From an uncultured Bacillota bacterium (GTDB lineage Bacteria > Bacillota > Clostridia > Peptostreptococcales > Anaerovoracaceae), in assembly GCA_946631075.1 (NCBI GenBank), contig CAMOZS010000127.1, forward strand, positions 1-5,308: 5,308 nucleotides of DNA. The letters run 5' to 3'. Positions 1 to 5,308 of the stretch are shown here, in pieces. Numbering within the stretch: the stretch's first letter is position 1; the number at the start of each line of letters is the position of its first letter. Below the pieces are notes generated by a model, which worked only from the letters and a program-made list of their open reading frames with translations, searched no databases and was not told where the DNA came from. Both the position numbers and the translations under genes were made by a program.

Positions 1-1268
1 CCACCGGTAAGTGGAAGTACATCATGAACGGTGTCGCGGTGCTCGGATTCCAGAAGTTCGGGACATCGACCTACTATTTTGATGCCACCGGATTCATGGT
101 GATCGACTGGCAGACCATCAACGGAAACCGCTACTATTTTGATACCACAGCGGGTACACCGGGAGCTCCGGGCAGCACCTACGGCGTTATGAAGACCGGC
201 TGGTGGAACAACGCCGGAACCAAGTATTATTTCGATCCGGCGACAGGCATCATGAAAACCGGATGGCTGACCCTGTACGGTGAAAAGTATTACTTCAAGG
301 ACAACGGCGTCATGAAGACCGGCTGGCTGAAACTGAACGGCAACAAATACTGGTTCAAGAACAACGGCCAGATGGTGACCGGATCCAAGAAGATCAACGG
401 TTACAAATACTATTTCAATGACAACGGCCATATGGCCACCGGCTGGGTCACCCGTGACGGCGGCAAGTATTACTACAATACCAACAACGGCCGCATGAAG
501 ACCGGCTGGCTGAAACTGAACGGCAAGAAGTATTATCTCAACGACAAGAACGGCAAGATGTACATCGGACTGAAGACCATCTCCGGGTACAAGTATTACT
601 TCGACGCTTCCGGCGTGATGCAGACCGGGGCCAAGAAGATCAACGGCAGCCTCTACTATTTCTTCTCCAGCGGCAGAGCGCCCAGAAGCGCAGGCTGGTT
701 CAAGGGCTCCGACGGCAAGACCAGATACTGCATCGGCAGCGGCAAGGTGGCCACCGGCAAGAAGCAGATCGGCGGCAACTGGTATGAATTCAGCAAGAAG
801 ACAGGTGTCTGCCTGAGAAATCTGGGCGACAGCTATGATCAGGCCATCAAGAACATGAGCAGCCGGACAGGCTATCTGATCCAGGTCATCAAGAGCAAAT
901 ATCAGGTCAGAGTCTACAAGGGCAGCAAGGGCAACTGGACCAAGAAATACACCTTCACCTGCGGCATCGGTGATTCCAGTCATCCGACCCCCAGCGGGAC
1001 CTTTACCGTCCAGGGCAAGACAGCCCACCACAATTACAGGACCGGCGGCAAGGACGCCCACTGGAACAACGGACTGGACCTGACTGGTTCCGGACCAAAG
1101 GGCAACGGATTCAATGGCTATGTATGGTCCGATGTTTATCCCAACGGATCCATCATTGACAGCACCCTGGGGAAAAACTGTACCGGGGGACGGGTACGTG
1201 TCTCCGAAAGCAATTCCGGATGGCTCTACAACAATATCGGAGTCGGAACTACAGTATATATTCACTGA
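1..1268 (+). CDS. Cell-wall-binding repeat protein with C-terminal YkuD-like (L,D-transpeptidase fold) domain, 5' partial
   Basis: The reading frame is open to the left edge (first full codon at 3) and the repeat pattern already runs through it, so the true start and any signal peptide lie upstream. The ATG at 24 is internal. Residues are numbered here with that Met as 1. Residues 1-266 are about 12 cell-wall-binding repeats of 20-23 residues (YYFD..G.MKTGW..ING). Residues 267-414 resemble a YkuD domain: an opening strand near GYLIQVIKSKYQVRVYKG, the motif TPSGTF at 322-327, LGKN at 382-385, RVRVS at 390-394 and the closing strand VGTTVYIH. Family members cross-link peptidoglycan through a His...[ST]HGC motif. 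Here those positions read W368 and T387-G-G-R390, so catalysis is doubtful. The frame is clean to a TGA stop, which argues against decay. Expected location is the outer face of the cell wall. The 582-residue surface protein gene follows after 27 bp, probably in the same operon. The fold assignment is fairly sure; the activity is not. Confidence 0.85.
   Translation, partial: TGKWKYIMNGVAVLGFQKFGTSTYYFDATGFMVIDWQTINGNRYYFDTTAGTPGAPGSTYGVMKTGWWNNAGTKYYFDPATGIMKTGWLTLYGEKYYFKDNGVMKTGWLKLNGNKYWFKNNGQMVTGSKKINGYKYYFNDNGHMATGWVTRDGGKYYYNTNNGRMKTGWLKLNGKKYYLNDKNGKMYIGLKTISGYKYYFDASGVMQTGAKKINGSLYYFFSSGRAPRSAGWFKGSDGKTRYCIGSGKVATGKKQIGGNWYEFSKKTGVCLRNLGDSYDQAIKNMSSRTGYLIQVIKSKYQVRVYKGSKGNWTKKYTFTCGIGDSSHPTPSGTFTVQGKTAHHNYRTGGKDAHWNNGLDLTGSGPKGNGFNGYVWSDVYPNGSIIDSTLGKNCTGGRVRVSESNSGWLYNNIGVGTTVYIH
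3..821 (+). repeat. Tandem cell-wall-binding (choline/glucan-binding type) repeat region
   Basis: About 12 in-frame units of 60-69 bases encode the aromatic/glycine pattern (K-Y-Y-F-x-x-x-G-x-M-x-T-G-W-x-x-x-x-G) of CW_binding_1/Choline_bind families. These units form a solenoid of beta-hairpins that holds exported proteins to wall polymers. The third unit carries an insert of about ten residues rich in Gly, Pro and Thr. The last three units are more degenerate and lose aromatic positions. A 33-base stretch is identical at 311-343 and 494-526, three units apart, which points to recent duplication or gene conversion. The ligand (choline, glucan or another polymer) cannot be told from the sequence. 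Confidence 0.9.
822..1265 (+). other. YkuD-like domain with substituted catalytic residues
   Basis: This 148-residue C-terminal domain keeps scaffold features of Firmicutes L,D-transpeptidases: CGIGDSSHPTPSGTF, then D-x-x-x-P-N-G-x-x-I-D-x-x-L-G-K-N, then R-V-R-V-S and the terminal G-T-T-V-Y-I strand. In active relatives an aromatic-His-Ser precedes that loop and S-H-G-C-[VI]-R follows GKN-x. Here the His position is Trp (codon 1125-1127), the second His is Gly (1185-1187) and the nucleophilic Cys is Arg (1191-1193). The only nearby Cys (1179-1181) lies three residues before the expected place. The alignment was made by eye from family knowledge, so the loss of activity is an inference. Confidence 0.7.
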
Positions 1269-1282
1269 TCCTGCTGAGATCG

Positions 1283-1290
1283 AAAGGAGA
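1283..1290 (+). promoter_or_regulatory. Ribosome binding site of the 582-residue surface protein
   Basis: The purine run AAAGGAGA, with an AGGAG core at 1285-1289, sits six bases before the ATG at 1296. It decides that start over the ATG at 1291, which runs into a stop two codons later. It lies inside the 27-bp gap after the upstream stop, consistent with an operon. Confidence 0.8.
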
Positions 1291-1295
1291 ATGAG

Positions 1296-3044
1296 ATGAC
1301 TACGACATTAAAGAAACTGCCTGCGATCCTGCTGGCAGTGATCGTGGCGGCGGCCCTGGCCGTAGGAATCGGCGCTGCCCTGCAGCCCGCCTACGCGGAT
1401 GATGCCGCGAGCAACGCATATTATCTGATCGTTATGCCGGCGGAGGAAGGAAATGATACCGTTCTGCCCGGCCAGAAGCTGCTGATGAAAGCGACCGTCT
1501 ATGACAGTGAGGGAGAAGACGTGACCGGACAGGTGGTTATCAAGGATCCCCAGTGGACGGTGGCAGAGGGCTCCGAATACGCTGCATATGAACCGGCATC
1601 AGCTGATGGGAAGGACGCCTATCTGGTATTCAACGGGACCCCCGCGGATGTGGAATCCGAAGAGCTGTATGCATCCCTGCAGCTGACCGCCGAGATCAGC
1701 GGACAGGTGCAGACATCCAACGCCTATCCCGTGACCTGCGCGTCCAGCTATTACAGGCTGGTGGGCACAGATCTGGATCCCTACCTGGCGAAGGGCAAAT
1801 CCCAGGAAGTCACGGCGCAGGTCATGAATTACACCGTGGAGAATCCGGAAGGGGCTCCGGTGAACGATGTTAACTTTACCTGGGAAGTCTATGATCAGGA
1901 AAAAGTCGGCATCGATCCGGTGACCGCAACCGGCGACGCCATTACATCAACCATCACACGCAACTCAGATGAATGGGATTTCATTGCGCTCCACGCGGCT
2001 TTCACAGACCCGCAGGGAGAAGAGCAGAATGAATACAAGACCTATTACTTCAATGAGAGATCTTCGGATCTGAATGATTATGAAGTGGTTGTCGATCCGG
2101 ATTCCGAGGACTGGAAGACCGTCATCCCGGAAGGCACCACCTATAAACCGGCTGTCACAGTAAAGAATGGTGATTTCGAGCTTCCGGAGGATGCTTACGA
2201 CATCGTGGTCCAGAGATACAAGGGCTATGACGAGGAGGCCGGTGAAGATGTATACGAAGACTACTGCAAGAACTGGGACAAGGAACTGGCAGTGGCTGAG
2301 AAGGACGCTGTGGATCAGGATGGAAACCCGATTGGCGGTACCAACACCTTCAAGATCATCGCGAAAGCAAAGGCTGGCAGTGGCTATGACGGCACCACCG
2401 AAGACTTCCCGGGATATGTCTTCCTCTACAGCGACAAGACCCTGAATGACTACGCTGCAGACGTCAAGATGCTGGATGCAGAGGGTCAGGAAGTTGAATG
2501 GAAGCTTGTGGATGTGTATCCCTATCTGAGATATGAGACCAATCCGGGAGTCGCCCTGACTCCGGTGGTTACCCTGAACGGTAAGGAACTGAAGGCCGGA
2601 ACCGACTGTGAGCTGACCTTCACGAACACATCGACCATGGATACCACGAACACGTTCCCGACGGAGGGCGGTGAGTACATCCTGACCGTCACCGGTAAGG
2701 GCGATTACTACGGTAAGGCTGACGACACCTGGATCAAGGTGGGTGAGACCAACACCCTGACCGTCAAGACCAAGGCCATGAAGGCGAAGACGAAGAAGAA
2801 CACCACGAAGAAGGCCATCAAGGTGAAGACCAATGGAGAGGTGTTTATGTATCCGGTAGCGGTCAACGGCAGCTACAAGGCTAAGATTATGAACAAGATC
2901 AGCGTGAAGCCCAACGGCAAGGTCACCGTCAAGAAGGGACTGAAGAAGGGAACCTACAAACTGCAGGTCCTGGTCAGCACACCGGGAGATGAGACCTATC
3001 TGTCCGCTGAGAAATACGTCACCGTAAAGATCAAGGTCAAATAA
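1296..3044 (+). CDS. Secreted multi-domain Ig-like surface protein with Lys-rich C-terminal module
   Basis: A 582-residue protein with a Sec signal peptide: KK at 6-7, a hydrophobic core at about 9-29, and AYA|DD with likely cleavage after residue 34. The mature part reads as beta-sandwich modules. Two, at about 42-151 and 152-258, both open with YY-x-L and reach a W-x-V strand. Two more, at about 259-382 and 383-482, both open with LNDY and carry P-x-V-T-[VL]-[KN] followed by a G-x-Y-x-G-like strand, resembling the small beta modules repeated in clostridial and coriobacterial surface proteins. Residues 483-582 are basic, with about 24 Lys, and end in a module containing GKVTVKKGLKKGTYKL and a KIKVK terminus, a common ending of such proteins. 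There is no LPxTG signal and no C-terminal membrane anchor, so attachment may be ionic or the protein may be released. It is the second gene after the wall-binding protein and ends before a strong terminator. The domain style is recognised; the ligand and function are unknown. Confidence 0.85.
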   Translation: MTTTLKKLPAILLAVIVAAALAVGIGAALQPAYADDAASNAYYLIVMPAEEGNDTVLPGQKLLMKATVYDSEGEDVTGQVVIKDPQWTVAEGSEYAAYEPASADGKDAYLVFNGTPADVESEELYASLQLTAEISGQVQTSNAYPVTCASSYYRLVGTDLDPYLAKGKSQEVTAQVMNYTVENPEGAPVNDVNFTWEVYDQEKVGIDPVTATGDAITSTITRNSDEWDFIALHAAFTDPQGEEQNEYKTYYFNERSSDLNDYEVVVDPDSEDWKTVIPEGTTYKPAVTVKNGDFELPEDAYDIVVQRYKGYDEEAGEDVYEDYCKNWDKELAVAEKDAVDQDGNPIGGTNTFKIIAKAKAGSGYDGTTEDFPGYVFLYSDKTLNDYAADVKMLDAEGQEVEWKLVDVYPYLRYETNPGVALTPVVTLNGKELKAGTDCELTFTNTSTMDTTNTFPTEGGEYILTVTGKGDYYGKADDTWIKVGETNTLTVKTKAMKAKTKKNTTKKAIKVKTNGEVFMYPVAVNGSYKAKIMNKISVKPNGKVTVKKGLKKGTYKLQVLVSTPGDETYLSAEKYVTVKIKVK

Positions 3045-3064
3045 ACGACGGCGAAACGGAATCA

Positions 3065-3093
3065 AAAGAGGAGGCTGCAGAGGCCTCCTCTTT
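3065..3093. terminator. Bidirectional intrinsic terminator between convergent genes
   Basis: Perfect 11-bp inverted repeat: left arm 3065-3075 (AAAGAGGAGGC), right arm 3083-3093 (GCCTCCTCTTT), with a 7-base loop. The right arm ends in a T run followed by CATTT. On the minus strand the arm ends in TTTT followed by GATT. It starts 21 bp after the surface-protein stop and lies about 70 bp past the lipoprotein stop on the other strand, so it can serve both. The U tracts are short, so efficiency in either direction is inferred. Confidence 0.8.
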
Positions 3094-3164
3094 CATTTAC
3101 ATGAAGCGATTCGTGCAACAGCTCTGTTTATGAGCATATTCCGGTATGGGGTCCCTGCGCGTAA

Positions 3165-3869
3165 TTATTTCGTCGCCTTCTCTCCGGTGACCACCCAGCT
3201 GCCGTCCTGCTGTGTCAGGGTCAGGGCGGAATCCTGGGTGACTTCGCCGGTCTCAAGCACAGCGTCTGTATAGGACTTCAGGATCTCGGGGAGCATATCG
3301 TCCAGGACTTTGTTGATCATGGCGGCTTCGCCGTCTTCCTGATAGATCTTCAGCAGGGCATCCTGGTTTTCTGCCATGTAATCCGCGGCCATGGTCTCGA
3401 TCTCATCGTTGACATCGATGTCCTGCATTTTTTCCGGGTCATAACCATAGGTGGTGGTGACGTTGACGGTACCGGTGTCATCAGCGACGGTGACGTCCGT
3501 GATCTCATACGATGTCACCAGGTTCTGCAGCAGGGTATCGATGAAATCCTGCAGGCCGGCTTTGGTGGATTCGCCCAGATCCTCCGCGCTGAGATCCATG
3601 CCCAGGGATTCAGCAAAGACCTGATCCATATTATTGATGGTGCCAAAAGCATACAAGTCCCCGTCTTCCTCATAGAGGGCAGGGTCAGAGCATGCCTTCA
3701 TCGCTTCCAGGTCACCTTCCTGCATGGCGTTCAGGAAATTCTCCGCAGCGGCCCGTACTTCATCCTCCGGCGTGGGGGCCGCACTTCCGCCCCCGCTGCC
3801 GCCGCATCCGGTCAGCGGGATCAGGATCATGACTGCAAGGGTCATGACAACAACAAGTATTTTTTTCAT
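3165..3869 (-). CDS. Putative lipoprotein, NTF2-like (DUF4878/DUF5105-like) appearance
   Basis: A 234-residue protein with a lipoprotein signal peptide: KK at 2-3, a hydrophobic core at 4-18 and lipobox L-T-G-C with the lipidated Cys at 22. A flexible GGSGGGSAAPTP linker follows. The mature protein is strongly acidic. Residues 36-66 (EDEVRAAAENFLNAMQEGDL onward) form an amphipathic helix typical of the opening of NTF2-like lipoprotein domains. Beta segments lie near 120-142 (ITDVTVADDTGTVNVTTTYG), with helices at about 153-207 and a final strand pair ending in DGSWVVTGE, the usual last strand of this fold. It would be anchored to the outer face of the membrane. The start is set by AGGAGG eight bases upstream. 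It is divergent from the GT2 gene and convergent with the surface-protein gene. The specific function is unknown, and the family assignment rests on pattern resemblance only. Confidence 0.85.
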   Translation of the reverse strand: MKKILVVVMTLAVMILIPLTGCGGSGGGSAAPTPEDEVRAAAENFLNAMQEGDLEAMKACSDPALYEEDGDLYAFGTINNMDQVFAESLGMDLSAEDLGESTKAGLQDFIDTLLQNLVTSYEITDVTVADDTGTVNVTTTYGYDPEKMQDIDVNDEIETMAADYMAENQDALLKIYQEDGEAAMINKVLDDMLPEILKSYTDAVLETGEVTQDSALTLTQQDGSWVVTGEKATK

Positions 3870-3877
3870 GGTATAGA

Positions 3878-3883
3878 CCTCCT
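3878..3883 (-). promoter_or_regulatory. Ribosome binding site of the lipoprotein gene
   Basis: On the minus strand a perfect AGGAGG lies eight bases before the ATG whose complement is at 3867-3869. It fixes this start, which also gives a textbook lipoprotein signal peptide. Confidence 0.85.
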
Positions 3884-3901
3884 GTGATCAGAATTCATTC
3901 A

Positions 3902-3930
3902 ATCATACGAAATCCTTTTGCTGCTGTTAT
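3902..3930 (-). promoter_or_regulatory. Candidate sigma-A promoter for the lipoprotein gene
   Basis: Read on the minus strand, ATAACA (complement of 3925-3930, four of six to TTGACA) is followed after 17 bases by TATGAT (complement of 3902-3907, five of six to TATAAT). A start near 3895 would give a leader of about 25 bases containing the AGGAGG. A second TAAAAT box (complement of 3929-3934) is a possible alternative. The surrounding AT-rich stretch contrasts with the GC-rich genes. This is consensus matching only. Confidence 0.4.
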
Positions 3931-4030
3931 TTTATCAGAAGATTCTCTCAAATAAAAGAGCGTCACTGCATTTCGCCAGCCTTTGCATGGTCAGTTTACA
4001 GGTCGTTCCCCATTGCGGTTTTTTCCCTGC

Positions 4031-4039
4031 TGGTGTAAA
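4031..4039 (+). promoter_or_regulatory. Candidate extended -10 element just before the GT2 gene
   Basis: TGG followed by TGTAAA resembles an extended -10 (TGn plus a hexamer, four of six to TATAAT). It ends eight bases before the ATG at 4048, so transcription would begin almost at the start codon. A weak TTGCGG at 4013-4018 is spaced too closely (15 bases) for a good -35. There is no Shine-Dalgarno sequence between here and the ATG. This is a weak, pattern-only call. Confidence 0.25.
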
Positions 4040-4047
4040 CTGAATCC

Positions 4048-5070
4048 ATGGATGCATCAGAGAACCTGCCAATGACAATAGGGGAAAACACCCGCGAAAC
4101 CAGGACCGTCGATATCATCGTTCCCTGCTACAACGAGGCCCGGAACATCGACGCTTTTTATGATGCGGTCCAGAAGACGGCGGCAGCCGCGGAGGGGTAC
4201 GATTTCTCCTATATCTTCATCGACGACGGCAGCACGGACGAGACCCTGACCATGATCAAACAGATCGCGGAGGCGGCGGTGACGGATGTGACCACAGTGC
4301 GGTACATTTCCTTCAGCCGGAACTTCGGCAAGGAGGCGGCCATGTACGCCGGACTGAAAGCATCCGCGGCGTCCAGAGAGGGCAGGGGCGCGGATTACGC
4401 AGTGCTGATCGACGCGGACCTGCAGCATCCGCCGGAGCTGATCCTGGAAATGATCCGGACCATCGAAGAGACGGGATGCGACAGCTGCGCCGCCCGCCGG
4501 GTCAGCCGGAAGGGTGAACCGAAGATCCGCAGCGCTTTTGCCCGGGCCTTCTATAAGATCATGAACCGGTTCAGCGACATCGAGATCGTGGACGGGGCCG
4601 TGGACTTCCGGATGATGAACCGGCAGATGGTAAGGGCCATCCTGCAGATGCCGGAGACCCAGCGGTTCTCCAAGGGGATCTTCGCATGGGTGGGCTTTGA
4701 TACCCGGTGGATCGAATTCGAGAATGTGGAGCGGCTGTCGGGAGAGAGCAAATGGTCCCTGTGGAGCCTGGCCAGGTATGCCATCGCGGGCTTCCTGGAT
4801 TTCGCGGAAGCGCCGTTGAAATTCACCGGCCTCCTGGGCGGGATCATTTCCGTGGGGGCAGTCATCTACCTCATCGTGGAGCTCCTGAAGACCCTGCTGG
4901 TCGGCAAGGACGTGCCGGGCTATGAATCCCTGGTCTGCCTGCTTTTGTTCTTCGGCGGCATGATCATCGCCATCCTCAGCGTGATCGGCGAGTACATCGG
5001 ACGGATGTATCTGGAGGCCAAGCGCCGGCCGGTCTACATCGAAAAAGAAAGCAATATCGACGAGTCATGA
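4048..5070 (+). CDS. Membrane-anchored GT2 glycosyltransferase, CsbB/GtrB/DPM1-like (polyprenyl-phosphate sugar transferase)
   Basis: A 340-residue protein with an intact GT-A core: VPCYNE at 25-30, FIDDGSTD at 57-64 (nucleotide binding), SRNFGKEAA at 90-98, DADLQHPP at 122-129 (metal-binding DxD-type), VDFRMMNR at 185-192 and RLSGESKWS at 229-237, which is typical of the polyprenyl-phosphate glycosyltransferase subgroup. Two membrane helices follow, at about 260-283 and 296-318, then a short charged tail. Length and order match CsbB and GtrB proteins, which move a sugar from a UDP donor onto undecaprenyl phosphate on the cytoplasmic face. The sugar (GlcNAc, glucose or other) cannot be read from the sequence. 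The downstream YfhO-like gene overlaps by ATGA, the pairing known for csbB-yfhO in Bacillus, where it adds GlcNAc to lipoteichoic acid. The start is uncertain: neither ATG 4048 nor the in-frame ATG 4072 (residue 9) has a Shine-Dalgarno sequence, and both precede the conserved core. Confidence 0.9.
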   Translation: MDASENLPMTIGENTRETRTVDIIVPCYNEARNIDAFYDAVQKTAAAAEGYDFSYIFIDDGSTDETLTMIKQIAEAAVTDVTTVRYISFSRNFGKEAAMYAGLKASAASREGRGADYAVLIDADLQHPPELILEMIRTIEETGCDSCAARRVSRKGEPKIRSAFARAFYKIMNRFSDIEIVDGAVDFRMMNRQMVRAILQMPETQRFSKGIFAWVGFDTRWIEFENVERLSGESKWSLWSLARYAIAGFLDFAEAPLKFTGLLGGIISVGAVIYLIVELLKTLLVGKDVPGYESLVCLLLFFGGMIIAILSVIGEYIGRMYLEAKRRPVYIEKESNIDES

Positions 5071-5308
5071 CGAAAATCAAACGCTTCGCATATAAACAAC
5101 GCTATGCCGCGGCGGCCTTCTTCCTGCCGGTGCTGGTCATGATCCTGGCATTCGCCCTGACAGGGATCTATCCCTTCGGCGAGAACCAGATCACGGTCAT
5201 CGACATGTACCATCAGTACGTCCCCTTCCTCAGTGAACTGCAGTACAAGCTGCATCACGGCGGGAGCCTGTTTTACAGCTGGGACGGGGCCGGCGGCTTT
5301 AATTTCTG
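5067..5308 (+). CDS. YfhO-family membrane protein (putative GT-C type glycosyltransferase), 3' partial
   Basis: The ATG at 5067 overlaps the GT2 stop codon (ATGA). The frame stays open to the window end, giving 80 full codons. A basic N-terminus (TKIKRFAYKQR) leads into a membrane helix at about 14-34. An extracytoplasmic loop follows with the YfhO-type signature: YPFGENQ at 35-41, I-D-M-Y-H-Q-Y-V-P-F at 45-54, then F-Y-S-W-D-G-A-G-G-F-N-F at 69-80. An acidic residue just after the first helix is characteristic of GT-C enzymes that use lipid-linked sugars on the outer face. Family members are large, usually over 800 residues with many helices, so only the beginning is present. No good ribosome binding site precedes it, so translation is probably coupled to the GT2 gene. 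The likely role is transfer of the lipid-linked sugar to a wall or teichoic acid polymer. The family call is firm for such a short piece; the acceptor is unknown. Confidence 0.8.
   Translation, partial: MTKIKRFAYKQRYAAAAFFLPVLVMILAFALTGIYPFGENQITVIDMYHQYVPFLSELQYKLHHGGSLFYSWDGAGGFNF

Noticed and set aside
24..26. ATG at 24 as the start of the first gene
   Set aside because: The frame is open upstream to base 3 with repeat-like residues (TGKWKYI), there is no ribosome site and no signal peptide follows. It is an internal Met.
1114..1299. 61-codon plus-strand frame across the gap between the first two genes
   Set aside because: It overlaps the end of the YkuD-like domain and the start of the next gene, has no ribosome site and shows no protein-like pattern. 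I asked whether it hides a frameshift restoring the SHGC motif, but the main frame continues correctly through RVRVS to the last strand.
2167..2445. 92-codon plus-strand frame inside the surface-protein gene
   Set aside because: It is rich in Arg, Thr and Ser and out of frame within a clear coding region. No independent support.
1965..3065. 366-codon open frame on the minus strand, opposite the surface-protein gene
   Set aside because: It is fully antisense to a well-supported gene with signal peptide and modules. Its translation is rich in Leu, His, Arg and Ile without recognisable domains, and it runs through the terminator hairpin. It is a shadow of codon bias.
3110..3137. Small GCTC...GAGC hairpin between the terminator and the lipoprotein stop
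   Set aside because: A four-base stem with no U tract is expected by chance.
4057..4865. Minus-strand and alternative plus-strand frames inside the GT2 gene
   Set aside because: The GT2 frame carries all expected motifs in order. The others lack motifs and ribosome sites.
5034..5258. 74-codon minus-strand frame over the GT2/YfhO junction
   Set aside because: It lies opposite the YfhO-like N-terminus, whose signature residues and ATGA coupling are convincing.

Overview
The window (about 55% GC by eye) looks like a chromosomal segment of a Gram-positive anaerobe. The best fit is a relatively GC-rich Clostridia member of the Bacillota; a Coriobacteriia-type host cannot be excluded. The evidence is choline/glucan-binding-type cell-wall repeats, a YkuD-fold domain, Ig-like surface modules with a lysine-rich C-terminal module, a Gly/Ser-linked lipoprotein, strong AGGAG ribosome binding sites, and a GT2/YfhO pair of the kind that modifies cell-envelope polymers. 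The species cannot be named from the sequence.

Layout: (1) 1-1268, + strand: the 3' part of a gene for a secreted cell-wall protein, with about 12 cell-wall-binding repeats followed by a C-terminal domain that aligns with the YkuD L,D-transpeptidase fold. (2) 1296-3044, + strand: a 582-residue secreted surface protein starting 27 bp downstream and probably co-transcribed. It has a signal peptide, four Ig-like or beta-sandwich modules and a very Lys-rich C-terminal module, but no LPxTG motif. (3) 3065-3093: a strong hairpin, probably a bidirectional terminator between convergent genes. (4) 3165-3869, - strand: a 234-residue lipoprotein of unknown function with an NTF2-like (DUF4878/DUF5105-like) appearance. 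(5) 3870-4047: a divergent promoter region. (6) 4048-5070, + strand: a membrane-anchored GT2 glycosyltransferase of the CsbB/GtrB/DPM1 type, overlapping by ATGA with (7) 5067-5308, + strand: the N-terminus of a YfhO-family membrane protein, cut by the window end.

How the genes fit together: all five act at or outside the membrane. Genes 1 and 2 look like an operon of wall-associated proteins. Genes 6 and 7 look like a two-step polymer glycosylation module, in which the GT2 enzyme would load a sugar on undecaprenyl phosphate inside the cell and the YfhO-like protein would transfer it outside, for example to a teichoic acid. The lipoprotein is transcribed divergently from that module, and a shared role is not shown.

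The most unusual observation is that the YkuD-like domain of gene 1 keeps its scaffold motifs but appears to lack all the expected catalytic residues. Where the family has an upstream His and a [ST]HGC motif, it has Trp and T-G-G-R, with a Cys three residues early. It is therefore either a pseudoenzyme or a divergent subfamily. I see no CRISPR array, tRNA, rRNA or mobile element. No stretch longer than 300 bp lacks a gene.
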